This document shows, one piece after another, positions 44,280 through 56,640 of a stretch of 64,000 bases of DNA. The number at the start of each line of letters is the position of its first letter. Position 1 is the stretch's first letter. Source of the stretch: Acanthosepion lycidas (taxonomy: Eukaryota > Mollusca > Cephalopoda > Sepiida > Sepiidae). The DNA is taken from positions 83,361,549-83,425,548 of the forward strand of contig OZ010574.1 in the NCBI GenBank assembly GCA_963932145.1, given 5' to 3'. The notes beneath the pieces were generated by a model. That model had not been told where the DNA came from. It saw only the letters and a program-made list of their open reading frames with translations, and did not search any database. Both the position numbers and the translations under genes were made by a program.

Positions 44280-44790
44280 GAACACCTCAACAAGGTATTG
44301 AAGTTAAAAAAAAAGAAGAAAGGATTAAGCATCAGTTGTAAGAGGATAAAACATATGATTGTCAACAAGAGGGGGACACACCAGGATGTGAACTATGAAT
44401 TGGAAACATCATAATCAAGCAAGTACAGAAATTAAACTGTCTCGGAATTGTTATAACAGAATGGAAAAAATGTGACACAAAAATCCGGAGGCAGACTTGT
44501 ATAGTTGCCTTTTAGAATTTAAGTAAGTTATTAACTGGAAAACTTTGTTAGAAAGGAGTTACTGAAATACTAAGATATATTAATCTTTCAATATGTCAGT
44601 GAATGTTGGTCGTTTTCTTCACAGATTAAGAAGAGACTTGAGGCACCATAAATGTTGTCCTACAGAAGGATGCTGAGCAAAATGATGGGTGGAGAATGTA
44701 AGCAATGAGGAAGTTTTTAGGAGAGTAGAGACAAAAAGGACACTCATAATTAGAATTAAAAAAAGAGAGATTTGAAAGATTTTTTTAAAA
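44280..44790 (+). mobile_element. LINE family B, RT connection and C-terminal region
   Basis: Broken frames follow the order GLSISCK, QVQKLNCLGIV, CDTKIRRQT, an LTYGSECW-like stretch (CAGTGAATGTTGGTCG), then YRRMLSKM-like. Same parts as the copies at 48.4, 50.0 and 56.0 kb. Confidence 0.65.
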
Positions 44791-45832
44791 AAATAAAGTA
44801 GGGGAGGCGTTACAGTACAGAAATTCATTGATCAAGACTCACCTTTATTGATTAATCAATCATTCAGATCAAAATTGGTTCAATTCTTGACTGAGAAAAT
44901 AAAATAAAGTTTTGATATTTGTAATTATTGAAATATTCACTTACAGATAGGTGTGTGGGTGAGACAGCCATTTTTTTTTAAATCTCTCCTTACAACCAGT
45001 GGAAATTTTTCTTTACTCCTCACCTCCAGTTATACTTAACAGATGAAAGCAATTCATTGTACTGCTGTCATATATTTTGGTTCCTCAATCTATAAGTTTC
45101 TGTTAAATTTTCAAGAGTAAGCATCATTTAACCTGGTTAGAATCAAATGGGTTACAGTTTAAAGGGATTCCTGTTACCCATGGTCTATGAGATTTGGATA
45201 GAAATGATACATCATATCCAGGCTTAGGGTCAATAGTAAAGTTGGGAATTTCCTAGGATCTCAGAAAAAAGTTATGTCAACACTGATAAAATTCTTCTCA
45301 GAGGAATATAATAATATATCCATAAAAGAATCAGATTCAATTATGCACACACTTAGTCTTGAGATTCTTTTGCACAAAGTCTTCAAGCATTCAATACCAG
45401 CAGAGACATGACTACTATTATTGAAGAGGTAAAACAATTAGAAGTTCATATACTGAAATGTGTTTTGGAGAGAAGATATATTTTTACAACATCTTTCTGA
45501 ACAAGGTCCCTCAAGTTTCTACAAAGCACTCAAGGAATATTTATGGCTGCTTTCTGAATTTTAAACAGACAACTTTGTCTATCTTTTTTTCCCCTCTTTT
45601 GCTTCCATTCTCCATTTCTTTATTACATAGATTGTTTAGAGAAAGACATTTTTTCCCCAGTTTTATTAATTTGCAGTTTCCACTTTGCCTTACAGACCCT
45701 TTCATCTATCCCGGCAAAGCTATCCCTTATACTTTAAAATATTTTTTCGTCATTCCTTAAATGCACAAAAACCCAATCTTATTCATTTGTTTTTCATTTT
45801 ATTCTTTTTCTTTCTTTTTTTCTTCTGTCTTT

Positions 45833-45870
<38 letters not shown>

Positions 45871-46073
45871 AATGTAAAACTCCAAAAAAGAATCCATTGC
45901 ACAAATGATAACTGAAAGAAGTCTCTTCTCAAATTCTTCTCTTTTACATAAAAAATAATATAACACTCAAAAATATTTCCATGCTCTAAACATTTAAAAG
46001 TGATACTTGACAATCATAGTTTAGGAAGTGTAACAACAATTCCATGTTTTTTCTCTCTCTACATATATACATA

Positions 46074-46130
<57 letters not shown>

Positions 46131-46709
46131 TGTGTGTATGCAGACCCTAGCAAAATGTTTTTCCTTTAATCATATAGCTATTTCATATAAAATGATACTA
46201 AGAAATATTTCCAGCAAAAGACCACTCAGTTGGAATGGCAATTCTGGTACATTTGAATTTTTTGCAACTGCCTCTGTGGCATAAGAGATACAGTCTAAAA
46301 ACAGTAAAACGTTAAAAGGGAAAATTTGACTCAGTAAAAATATACTCTCCAGAAAAAAAAAAAAATTTGAAAAGGTGAAATTTTTTTTATAAATAATTGC
46401 CTCTTTTATACATATACATATCACTAAGTCAACAGCCTTAAGATAAAAACTAATTTATTTTATACAAGCATGTTTATTTTTCAGCATAATCACATTTCTT
46501 TTCATTGTGCTTAATTAAATTGTGTTTACGAATCATATATAATCAAATATTATTCAGTAATTATTTTTGGTCAAAATCTGTTAATAACTGTAAGTCAGGT
46601 TTATCGATCCAACCTTTTTAATTAAATGCTATGTTTTAAATTATTTAAGGTCATTCAAATGACAAACTTCTCAAATGGTGCCAGAATAAAATTAACTCAT
46701 ACCACTCAT
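44791..46709. other. Spacer with two microsatellites
   Basis: TA 45838-45869; CA then TA 46075-46127. Plus frame 45458-45760 and minus frame 46170-46424 lack motifs. No gene called. Confidence 0.4.
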
Positions 46710-47007
46710 TGTCATACAAGGTTGGCATGAGGGATAACCACTTAACCAGGTGGGAAGGGAGATCAATGTTTCACCTGATGTCAGTAGTTGATCCCCCATG
46801 ATCAACCCAGCTATATCTGGGATTTACATGTAGGACAAACCATATGACAGGAAAGGTATATAAACAGACACCCTAGAGAAGAGAGTCTCTTACATTATAC
46901 ATGAGAATGTAGAGAGCATGTTTCAATGAAGGCTCTGTGCTACATGTACACCCCAGATGATAAGTCTGGAATGAAATAAAATGTAATGTTAGGTATGAAG
47001 GATGACA
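46710..47007 (+). mobile_element. LTR-like segment (298 bp), unclassified
   Basis: Tips TGTCA and TGACA are inverted. A strong TATA box (GGTATATAAACAG, near 46855) and a poly(A) signal (GAAATAAAATG, near 46973) are spaced as in a short LTR. The flanks TCAT and TTTC do not form a clean duplication, so boundaries are uncertain. Confidence 0.45.
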
Positions 47008-47417
47008 TTTCATCTTTTAATTTGATCTGCAGATGATGATATAATATTATCAACGAATTCCCTACAAAGCAATTATACAGTGCATTTATAATCATTATTA
47101 ATGATCATTATAGCAAGCACAGCAAAACACTTTTTCTAGTTTCTTTATAATCTCTAATCATTCTTATATATGGAGTCATGCAAACTAATTTCCTTCTATT
47201 CTTTTTGTGGTGTTCCTTAGAGTGTTTTACAGTGAATAACTTTCTGTAAGTGTTTAACTCACTAAACCCTTTTTTATTTGATCCATGGTTTAATGTTTTT
47301 CTACTTGACCTGTTATATTTGATATTATTGGAATATTATCAGAATTCCTAGTGGATATAAGTTGTTGTAAAGCTCATCTGGTTCCTTCAATTGTGAGTTC
47401 AATCCCTGAGTTTGATA
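47008..47417. other. AT-rich spacer
   Basis: No recognised feature. Confidence 0.35.
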
Positions 47418-47770
47418 GTTTTTTTTTTTTTTTTTTTTTTTTAAATCTTTTCACCCCAAGCAAGGCGGTAAGATTTGGAGCAAGATCAGATAGAAGTGAT
47501 AGAGGAAAGGATGAGGAGAAGGATAGTGGATAGATCAAGGCAACTGGAAATGTCGATTGATATTACATTTGAATAGTTGGAGATTATAACTCTCAGGGAA
47601 ACTGGAATAGGGAAGGGAGTTCCACAGGCAAGAGGTGTGAGACATGAAGCTATTGGAGTAGAAGAGACGGCTACATTTAGTAGTTTTGACAGTGAGAGGG
47701 TGAGAGCGGGATGCCAACCTCGTAGGGCACTTGAATTCATGAAATCTGAATTACATGATAGTACAGAAAT
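47418..47770 (-). mobile_element. LINE family D, C-terminal end with poly(A) tail
   Basis: Minus strand: SRSHPLTVKTTKCSRLFYSN, FMSHTSCLWNSLPYSSF and ESYNLQLFKCNINRHF, then the 3' end CTTGCTTGGGGTGAAAAG and a run of about 24 A (T on the plus strand, 47418-47442). The unbroken tail suggests a fairly recent insertion. Confidence 0.82.
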
Positions 47771-47983
47771 ATCAACTAGCTCAATGGGTAGAATTTGCTC
47801 AGCATCATTAGGAAGAAATGGTGGTTACAAATTCAGAAATTCACAAATTAGAATATGAAATATGACAAGTAAATAAATGATAACAGCATTTCTGGAAGAT
47901 TACTAAAAGTCACTAATATCTGAGGAAGGCTGGAGAGTAGTTCAGCCTAAAAGTTATGATAAAAAAATTACAAATTAGTCTAA

Positions 47984-48320
47984 ATGAGTCATTGTATATT
48001 GAGCACTATGATTTTTTATTTTGATGAAAATGATTTATTTTGTTCATGTTTTTTTATGATTTTTATAATAATCGCTATGATAATGATTATTCTTATTTTG
48101 ATCATAATGATTTTAATTTTTTTCTGTGATGGCAATGATTTTTCATTTTGCTATGTTTTTTATCAAGAGTTTTATAATGATCACAATGTTGATGATTCGT
48201 ATTTTAATCATGACAATGATGATTTTTAGATATTTTTCATAATGACAATTTTTTATTTTGTTCATAGTTTTTTTATCATGATTTCTATAATGATGATGAT
48301 GATGATTTTTCTTTCATTTA
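47984..48320. repeat. ATG/TTTTGATGAT-rich minisatellite, locus 1
   Basis: Irregular repeats of TTTTTATTTTGATCATGA, ATTTTTATAATGATGATGAT type. The inverse of the same units occurs at 51740-52100 and 57310-57500. Confidence 0.75.
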
Positions 48321-48439
48321 TAATGTTTATTTTTATTATTTCTAAAAAGTTAAAAATTACCACTGAAATTCCATGAGTTAAAGGAAAAGGTAATGAAACA
48401 AAGAACTTTGTAAACTGCTTTAAAAAGTAGGAGTGATCT

Positions 48440-49270
48440 TTCTTATTATGTGCCATGTCCTTTCAGGACGTAGGCAATCATGGCTCTCCACCTCCTTCTA
48501 TCCTTTGAAGCTCTCAACAAGTTTCTTCCCTCTGCTTCCACCCACAGACCATGTTCAGTCATCCACTTGCTTAAGCCCACCAGATCACGCATTGTTTTCC
48601 CTTGTCTCTCTTTCCCTCTATTCGACCCGTGAGTATCAGATTCTCCAGGCACTCCTTCCTCATTATGTGTCCCAGAAACTTTAGCTGCCTCTTCCTGATG
48701 TTAAGCGTAAGCCTCCTCCTTGTTTGCAACCTTTCTAAGACCTCATCGTTGCTCACACGCCCAGTCTATGATATCCTTAGCATCCTTCTGTAGAACCACA
48801 CCTCTGTCACCTCAAGTCTCTTCTTCATCTTTGAGGAAATCATCGAACTTTCACTGCCGTAAATAAGTACAGATGTCACATAACAGCTCAGTATTCTTTT
48901 CTTCGTTAGCAAAGAAATCCTCCTGTCTCGCAATATTTTGCCCAGCTTTTGGAATGTGTCCTTGGCCATCCCAATACATCTACAGATCTCAGTGTTGCGC
49001 TTACCATCCTCTGTCAAAATGCTTCCCAGATATTTAAACTTTTGCAGCTGCTTGCAAATTGCATTTTAGGCTCATCCTTTTACTGATGACCATACATTCT
49101 GTCTTCTTGTAGTTTATGCTTATTCCCTTCTCATTCTCCTTCACTAACTTCTGTAGGAGATTTTGTAATTTCTTTTCTATGTCCGCTATCATGACTGTGT
49201 TATCTGCGTATCTTATTTTAAGATTGTGGCCACCAATGTTAGGTCCAAGCAGGTGTCTATTTGAAGAGGA
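48440..49270 (-). mobile_element. LINE family B, RT palm to C-terminus (best copy)
   Basis: Minus strand from 49230: NLKIRYADNTVMIADIEKKL (catalytic box YADN), INYKKTECMVIS, EDGKRNTEICRCIGMAKDTF, LIYGSESSMISS, WFYRRMLRIS, NDEVLERLQTRRRL, KRQLKFLGHIMRKECLENL, then GLSKWMTEHG and WRAMIAYVLKGHGT near 48450. Three shifts. It is the longest reference for the other B fragments. The C-terminal half after the RT, including the GHIMR block, is typical of RTE/craTA-type LINEs. Confidence 0.82.
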
Positions 49271-49539
49271 ATAAGGTGCCTAAGTATTTTTTATTTAACC
49301 ATTTACCTTTTATGAATGATAATTTCCATTTTAAATGCAAAATAAATGTGTAAATATGGATTTATTTATGAATTTATAAATTTATAACTTACTCCATTTA
49401 TAAAGTTATAAATTCACACAGAAAGAAAGAAGAAAGCTGACATGTACATTCACTGAAACATTATGAGGAAAAGAATAAAGATAATTAAACCTCAGACATA
49501 TAATGGTCAAAGATTTGTAATTAAGACAATATGGCTAAG
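49271..49539. other. AT-rich spacer
   Basis: No recognised feature. Confidence 0.35.
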
Positions 49540-49806
49540 ACTCGATATGCCACGCATATTGTAGCAGACCACCCCCAATCCCTTTAGATTATCATTGGTG
49601 AGATGTAAGTTCCATTCAAGCAGCTTCTTCCCATGAACCACTGGTTTGTGGAATTGACTCCCAAGAGGATGCTTCCCCTATCACTATAATTTTAACCTTT
49701 TCAAGTCTATGGTCAACCAATTTCTTCCCCATATATCCACATAAACTGTGCTTATTACTCTCTACTTCGAGTGGCTCTCAGGCCTTGTACCTGATGACTA
49801 TAATTG

Positions 49807-49858
<52 letters not shown>
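49540..49858 (+). mobile_element. LINE family A, 3' end running into (TA)n(GT)n
   Basis: Decayed C-terminal codons (CAAGCAGCTTCTTCCCATGA, CTGGTTTGTGGAATTGACT), 3' end CTACTTCGAGTGGCTCTCAG. It runs without a break into TA repeats at 49809 and GT to 49858, so the microsatellite grows from the LINE tail. Confidence 0.72.
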
Positions 49859-49859
<1 letters not shown>

Positions 49860-50009
49860 TAAAAACATCAAAGATGCAGAGATTGGTTCACATAAATCAA
49901 CATATAATAGTATTTAACAATACTAATAAATCGATATATAAGTGTATTCAACACTGTGCTTTGAGTGGGGCACATTAATTGTACAAGTGGTGAAGTGAAA
50001 TTGGGGGAT

Positions 50010-50594
50010 ATCTATGAAGTGTTCTAACGAGGGATGGAAAATGTCAAACCAAAATCTGTAGTTTGGAATAGCAAAAGATGCCTCCCAAAAGCTAAGCAAA
50101 GCATTAAGAAACAGAAAAAATTCATTAGAAACAAAGAAAAATGTACTAGACGATTAAGTAATATTGATTCTACTGTATGGTAGTGAATGCTGGACAATCT
50201 TCTCACAAAGGAAGAGTAGATTTGAGGCAACAGAAATGTAGTCCTAGAGAAGGATTCTGAGAATACCATGGACTGAACAGGTGAATGACAACAAAGTTTT
50301 CAGGAAAATGGAAACGGAATGTACACATACTTCAAATCAGAAGGAGATAGTTGAAATTTCCAGGACACATAATGAGGAAAGAGGGCTTGGAGAATTTGAT
50401 ACTCACATGACATGTTGAAAGCAAGATGAGCAGAGGAAAGCAGACCATAACTACCTAAATAGCTTGGGTAAATGGTTGACAGATCTGTGTTTAAGAAAGA
50501 TATCAAAAGGATAAATTTTACTAAGAGCTACAAATGGCAGTAAATTGTAGAAAATCCTGATTGCTCACATCCTGAAGGACACTGCATATAAAAG
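50010..50594 (+). mobile_element. LINE family B, C-terminal region
   Basis: Plus strand remnants: ATCTGTAGTTTGGAATAGCA, LYGSECWTIFS-like (near 50180), EATEM..YRRILRI-like and the GHIM block region (GACACATAATGAGGAAAGA). It ends with KILIAHILKD near 50570. Confidence 0.65.
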
Positions 50595-50800
50595 AAGATC
50601 ATGGGAAGTGATGAATCTGTCTTTTCTCTTTACCATCAACAGATGTGAATGGATGGCAACCATTCTAAGAGAAGGAAAACTTTGAATTCTCTGCTGTGGA
50701 GAAGGCAATGGGGAATCACTTCCCAAGAATGCAAGGCATTTCACAGATAGTAAAGAAAATTCAGAATCATGATCACCTACATCCTGAAGGAACATTAGCA
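50595..50800 (+). mobile_element. SINE family S1, tail T2 only
   Basis: GGATGGCAACCATTCTAAGA to CATGATCACCTACATCCTGA. It follows the LINE B copy directly and shows the tail similarity side by side. Confidence 0.5.
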
Positions 50801-51739
50801 TTCACTAAGTAAGAAGGCAGATTAGGATGGAAAAAGATGCCTTCCAAAATCTAAGCAATGTATTAAAAAAGATGAATATTGTCGTTGACTTATGAAGGTG
50901 AAATATTTTTTTACATTAATAATGTTTGTAAAATATATTGTCTATTTATAACTTCAAGATGTTTTTTCCTTGAAGAAAAAAGTTTCTTCTAGTTTCATAT
51001 TTGTGGAATATACCTGATGATGATTGAAGCATGGATCAGCCAAAATGTTATGTTAATAATTGCAAGTACACAGCAGTTCATGTGTTCAAATTATATTTTG
51101 TATAATTGATGCTGTGAGAGAATGTTTCATAACCTGTGTTTGTTAAAATAGTAAAACATCTTGTCTGAGAAATTCAGACAGTAAAATTGTCCAATCAAAA
51201 CATGAATAGTTATTTTTTTTTTTTTAGTTAAAATAAGAAAGAAATTGAAAATAAGAAACTGGAATAAAATTGAGTAATTATTTTTACAAATTAGCAAGAA
51301 TATGAAATTTTGCAAGTTCATAAGGATGGACGAAAGTATCTCACAGAAGACAGACTGCAAACATAAAATTAACAAGAAAATATAAATATAAAGAGTGAGT
51401 AGTGAATATTATAAATAAAAAAAAATAAAAAAACATTAAAGGGAGAGAAAAAGACAAACAAAAACGCCATTTTATAATTCAGAAAACAGCTATAAATATT
51501 CCTTGAGTGCTTTTAGAAACTTGAAGAACCTTGTTCAGAAATATTTTGAAAAAATGTATTTTCCCCGAAAACTAAAGTCTACAGACTTGTGTATATGGGT
51601 TTTCAAAGATTTCAACCCCTTGCTAATAGCAAGGTTTTTCTTGTCAATGTAAAAAATGCAAATTTACTTTTGTTATTATGAAAATATATTCATATTTATG
51701 CAAATGCTTTTTAAATGGAAAGTAATTATCATTCAGAAG
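50801..51739. other. AT-rich spacer with CTGATGA motif
   Basis: CTGATGATGATTGAAGCATG at 51014 belongs to the motif set in the findings. No gene. Confidence 0.4.
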
Positions 51740-52100
51740 AGGAAAAAGAGGTTCGGTAGAAAAAAAATATGATCATCAGCAAAATAAAAATTATTATCAT
51801 CATCATTGTTATCATTGTAAAAATCATGATGAAATATCAGGAGCAAAATAAAAGTCATCATCATCATCATCATCATCATTGTACAAATCGTGTTAAAAAT
51901 CCATGAACAAAACAAAAATTATCACCATATTAAGAAATGATCAACATCATGATCAAAATAAAATCCTCTGTCTTGTTTATCATTATCATCATCATAATAA
52001 TTAAAAAATCATCAGCATCATGATGATGATCAATATATAATCATTAATATAATAAAAAATCAGGATCATCATCATTGCGATCAATATATAATCATTTTGG
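51740..52100. repeat. CAT-rich minisatellite, locus 2
   Basis: Units of the form AAAATAAAAATCATCATCAT plus ATTGTAAAAATCATGA. A Met/Asp-rich minus frame here is a by-product. Confidence 0.75.
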
Positions 52101-53654
52101 ACTTCATAGGACTAAAGTGATGTTTATGCTGATGTGACTACACATGTGTACATAGAAAAGAGGACAATGAGAATTTTATATTTATTTTATTAAATGCACA
52201 CAAAGGAGAGGGGATGCTGAGAATTTAAAATTTAAATTAAATATCTCTTTTTTAAATATACATTTTTAATAGTCTAACTGATTTCATTTAGTTTCTTTTT
52301 CTTCTTCTTTCCATCACTTTTGTTATTAAATATCCCACATTATAATAAAAGAAAATCTGCCAAGAAAAATGGTAAAGATGTCATAGATTTTTATTCCCTA
52401 AAATCTTTCTTGATATATAAAAATTAAATATCATTTTCATTTTCCCATTACTTAATAACAAAGGAAATTCTGGTTTTGTACAAAAAATAAAACAATAATC
52501 ATGGTTGCTTTTTAGCCCCAATAGAATTTGAATCAGGGAAATATTAGCAAGATTTCAGTTTACTTCCTATTAATTTTATCACTACTCTTATTTTTTTTTT
52601 TTTTTTTAGGAAAAAATTATTTTTGGCAATAGGTAAACTAAATGAGATAATTAAGCATTGGATTTTCTAATTATTGATTATGATTTTGTTTGAGCAAGTT
52701 TTGGCACACTGACGAAAAGTTATTATCATTGTACTCGATGTTTGGCAAGTCATTACTATTGTTTGAAGTTTTTTTTTCACATAAATTTTCAAATCTTTCA
52801 CTGGTGGTGAAAAGTTTCAGACAATTCAGTGAAAAATATACACATACACTTGGTATGTTTTTATATGAGACAATGTTAATTATTAAATTCATGTCATAGA
52901 AAAGAAAAATAATGATACTTTATTCACTTTTCTGTAGGTACACTTTTCTATAAGTACCTCAAAAAATTTTCTAAAAAAGAGCATACCATGATGAAAAAAA
53001 GCACCCAAACTTTGATTATCATCAAAATGTTTATGTTGTTATTAAGAGGAAAAGACCAAAGTATTTTTATTAATTCATTAAATTCAAAATTTTGGTTGAA
53101 AGTCTTGGTTTCCTTGCATCAATGGGTGGGTCAAAGATTAGTATTAGGAGATTTAAGCAAAACAATACATTTTTGGGGAAATTCTTGCAAAAATCAAATA
53201 ATTGTTAGATTTTAATGTAATTTTCATGATTTATTCACAAATGAATGAAATTATGTAAAATCTGGTTGATATATGTTGAGCTATATTTTGCAAGGAAATA
53301 GAGGCAGTGGTCTTACAGGTAATCAAATGTCGTACTTTTACACCAAGATGATAAGCTTTCCATATTTTGTGCTTATTGTTGCTGATCACAAGAACTATTT
53401 CCTAAACCTAACTTACTGTAACAAAAATTTTAAAGTTGTATCTTAATCAGAAGTCTTTTTATGCAAAGTTATTTTATCACTGCTCTGACTTTATACATAG
53501 ACCTTCATGTTAAATTAATAATAAGATTTTTAATGTAATAAGAGTAAAGGGTTTCTGTCATATCTTTCTGAACTTCTATTACACTATTAACTTGTTTGTG
53601 TATAGATCATTTTTGACTTTATTTATTTACAAACAAATTACCAGCTAAAGTTGA
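52101..53654. other. AT-rich spacer
   Basis: Overlapping frames at 52671-52899 (both strands) and 52988-53215 show no motif. No gene called. Confidence 0.35.
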
Positions 53655-53990
53655 ACTTGTGAGAGCCATTTGGTTAGAGCTTGATATAATGGAATATGCA
53701 TTCACCTGTGTTCCCCCTCACTGGAATATGATTGACTGGTGTCCGTCATAAATACAGACAGACATGTAGGTACGACAGAGTTTAAGTCTGTGACAACATC
53801 CATTGGACTACGCTATTGGCTATTCTATTAGTCTACACTTATTACCTGTGACTACGACGAGTACTAGTTGATTACTGCTACCGTGTGCTACTTGGCTATA
53901 GAAGCTAAACCCACTTAGCTACTTTGATCAAATATATCCCTTTTCAGGACATTTCAGAGCTGTATGCACTTCTGACAATAAATACATTAT
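53655..53990 (+). mobile_element. LTR-like segment, family L2 (copy 2)
   Basis: TATA-like GTCATAAATACAG near 53746 and a poly(A) signal ACAATAAATAC near 53977, with CTATTGGCTATTCTATTAGT between. Homologous to 34790-35110. Confidence 0.45.
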
Positions 53991-55380
53991 AAAAATCTAT
54001 GTAATAAAAAATTGTAAAATTATATAAAAATTAATTAAAAGGGAAATATGAAAATAAAGCCTGATGGTTTATATTTCATGTATAAAACTACCAAAATAAG
54101 ACTGATGATTTATAAAAACAATACACGGATGTAATTTGGGTTTCAAAATTTGTAAAAAAATGAAGCTCAATTCAAAACCTGCCAAAATAAAGTTTGCAAA
54201 CAAGTGCAAAAATTATCTCTTGAAAGATACTTTTTTGTAATTTTTATATCAATAAACAAATTACCAATTAACCCCCAACCATTATTACTAGACTATGTAG
54301 TATAGAACCAAAACAATTAATAACAAAAGAAAAATTAAGTTAAGCAGTAAAAATACTTTAAAATACAGATAAGAATGGTCATTAACAATAAATAAAGAAA
54401 ATTTAAATTTAAAAAAAATAGTTAAATAAATATAGAATACTCTTAGAATGCCTCAGAACAAGCCGTTTTTTGCCAGTTGAAACAAAAATCTATAAAATTT
54501 GATAAAACATGTTGCCACTAACAGAAATAGAAGAGGCAAAACTTCTTTATTTCTGTATACATATATATTCTCTAAAATATACGATCATTTCTTTGAACTG
54601 TATACTAAAGCATTTTATCATTTTTTGCCTATGCTCATTTCATTATATCTCATACATGAGTTTGTTTGTAATTTTATAATCCCAATGTTGGCTGGTGATG
54701 CCCATTTTAACTCTTCAAAAGTACATATATAAAAAAATTACATTCAGACAAGGCCAGTACATCACCAGAACAACCACAACAAACCTATTGGAAAGTAAGT
54801 TATGCTCTCATAGTATTCAATTTTTATATTCAATTTATGGCTATTTAAGAAGTCTGGTTTAAGTGACAGAATGGTTTTGGCTTTCACAGGCAAATGACCA
54901 TGGGATTTTCTGGGATCAGAACAAAGAAAAAGTAAATAATTGCTGATGTCAATGAAAAGGAAGAAACAGAAGACAGGAAAGAAACAGAAAGAAGATTCTA
55001 CAAATTCAAAGAGATATTTGATTATCTTTCTATAGTTATTTGTGAAAGTTTATCACTAAAATTAGAGATATTAACCTTGTTTTTTACCTTTTAATAAACA
55101 TTCAACATTTATCTTATTTTTTAATCATTTTGAACTATTATCTTAAAAGAATACAAACTAGAAGCTCAGCAACACCTGTGCAAAATCTTCCTTCTCAGCT
55201 TTTTCAGTTAAATGTACAGAGGTACGTGAATATTTTGTTGATAATAATAATTGTATTCTATCAGCCCAACAGAACTGGCATTAGAATTGTTATCTTGTTT
55301 AATTATTTGGTGCACAAAGGAAAATTTTGGGTAAGCTTATTTTGTAAATTTTGTATTCTATATTATTAATTTTCTATGTA
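53991..55380. other. AT-rich spacer
   Basis: A donor-like AAGTAAGT at 54795 and an acceptor-like TTTCACAG at 54890 are 95 bp apart but the flanking frames carry no recognisable protein; rejected as exons. Confidence 0.35.
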
Positions 55381-55480
55381 CACTATTTACATTATTTGGA
55401 CTATTGTCCTCATCTTTGTTGCCATGTTTATTACAATGTTTCGGCCGTTGTATGCTCCAGCCTTCTTCAGGTGATTAGAA
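55381..55480 (-). other. Penelope-like terminal segment with hairpin motif
   Basis: Minus strand CTGAAGAAGGCTGGAGCATA then CAACGGCCGAAAC (55438-55470), followed by CAACAAAGATGAGGACAA, also present at 62051-62068. By recall this motif is typical of Penelope-like element ends in invertebrates. Confidence 0.5.
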
Positions 55481-55559
55481 TGTCGAACTGAACCCTTTAT
55501 TTTGCTTGCTGTTCTAGTTCCATGTGCCATGTCTAATGGATGTCAACTAACAGTTATAT

Positions 55560-55665
55560 CCTGTTAATTCACTTCTCCAACACCTTAACCGGGTGTTGAA
55601 CTCACACTGTTACTGGATCTAACCAACTCCTTTATCCACTGTGCCACGTGTCCTTGAGGACATTT
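55560..55665 (-). mobile_element. tRNA-like SINE head, family S3
   Basis: Minus strand GTGGCACAGTGGATAAAGG (A box) and GTGAGTTCAACACCCGG (B-box-like). Similar to 61765-61890. Confidence 0.5.
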
Positions 55666-55984
55666 TTTTTATGTCATTTAATAAATGAAAATTTCTTTCA
55701 AATTTCTTATGTCATTTAATAAATGTAAATTTCTTTCAAATTTCACACCAGAGTAAGAATCTTTTGTTTTTTCATTTGCATTGTTCTTCTCCTCTTCCAT
55801 TAATTCTTTTTAACTTATCTGTCGGGAGAAATTAAAAGCTAATAGTCAAAGAGTTGCCATTCTGTGGTCAATATCACAATTGAATTTTCATTCTCTTATT
55901 CTGGCTACCATCCAAGGCTAGAGAATCCACTCTGTTCTGCTATTTAAACTGTAGTTCAGACACAGAAAGAAGACTACAGGGCCA

Positions 55985-56640
55985 CCTAGACAGGGTAGTT
56001 TAAAAAAGAAAGGGAGAAAGGACTAATCATCAGTTGTAACAAAATTTCCAGGCTATGATCTGTGAATTTGAGATGTCAATATCAAGCAAGTACAGAAGTT
56101 TAAATATTTGGGAAGTGGTTTAAAAAATGATGGAAAATGTAACACAGAAATCATTAAATGTATTGCAATAGTAAAAGTGCCTTTCAAAAGCTAAGGAAAG
56201 TATTAAGAAACAAGAAAATTTTATTAGAAACAAAGAAAAGTGTTGAACTGCAATGTAATATCAATTCTCACATATGGTAGTGAATTCTCGGCAATATCCT
56301 CATAGATTAAAGGAAGTCTTGAGGCAGCAGATATGTGGTTCTACAGAAGGATTCTGAGAATCCCATGAATGGAGCATGTAAGCTATAAGGAAGTCTTAAG
56401 GAAAATGGAAACAAAATGGTCAATTATGCATAAAATCAGAAAGAGGCAGTTGAAATATTTGGACACATAATGAGAAAAGAAGGTCTGGAAAATTTGAAAC
56501 TTACAAGATATATTGAAGACAAAGTGGCAGAAGAAAACAGAAAGTAACTTACCTAATGAGAATGTAAATGAATGACAAAATGGAGGAGGAGAGGTACGAT
56601 GAAAAAATAAACCTTATGAAGGAAAAAGTATATAGAAGTA
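55985..56640 (+). mobile_element. LINE family B, C-terminal region
   Basis: Plus strand: GLIISCNKIS-like start, NDGKCNTEIIK, KLRKVLRNKKI-like, ILTYGSEF, VVLQKDSENP (shifted YRRILRIP), KRRQLKYLDT-like and a GACACATAATGAGAAAAGA block. Same order as the 48.4-kb copy. Confidence 0.68.

Noticed and set aside
51733..51915. Frame with a run of Met and Asp
   Set aside because: Translation of the CAT-rich minisatellite.
54760..54950. Two exons around a 95-bp intron (donor 54795, acceptor 54890)
   Set aside because: Flanking frames are short and unrecognisable; such signals are common by chance.
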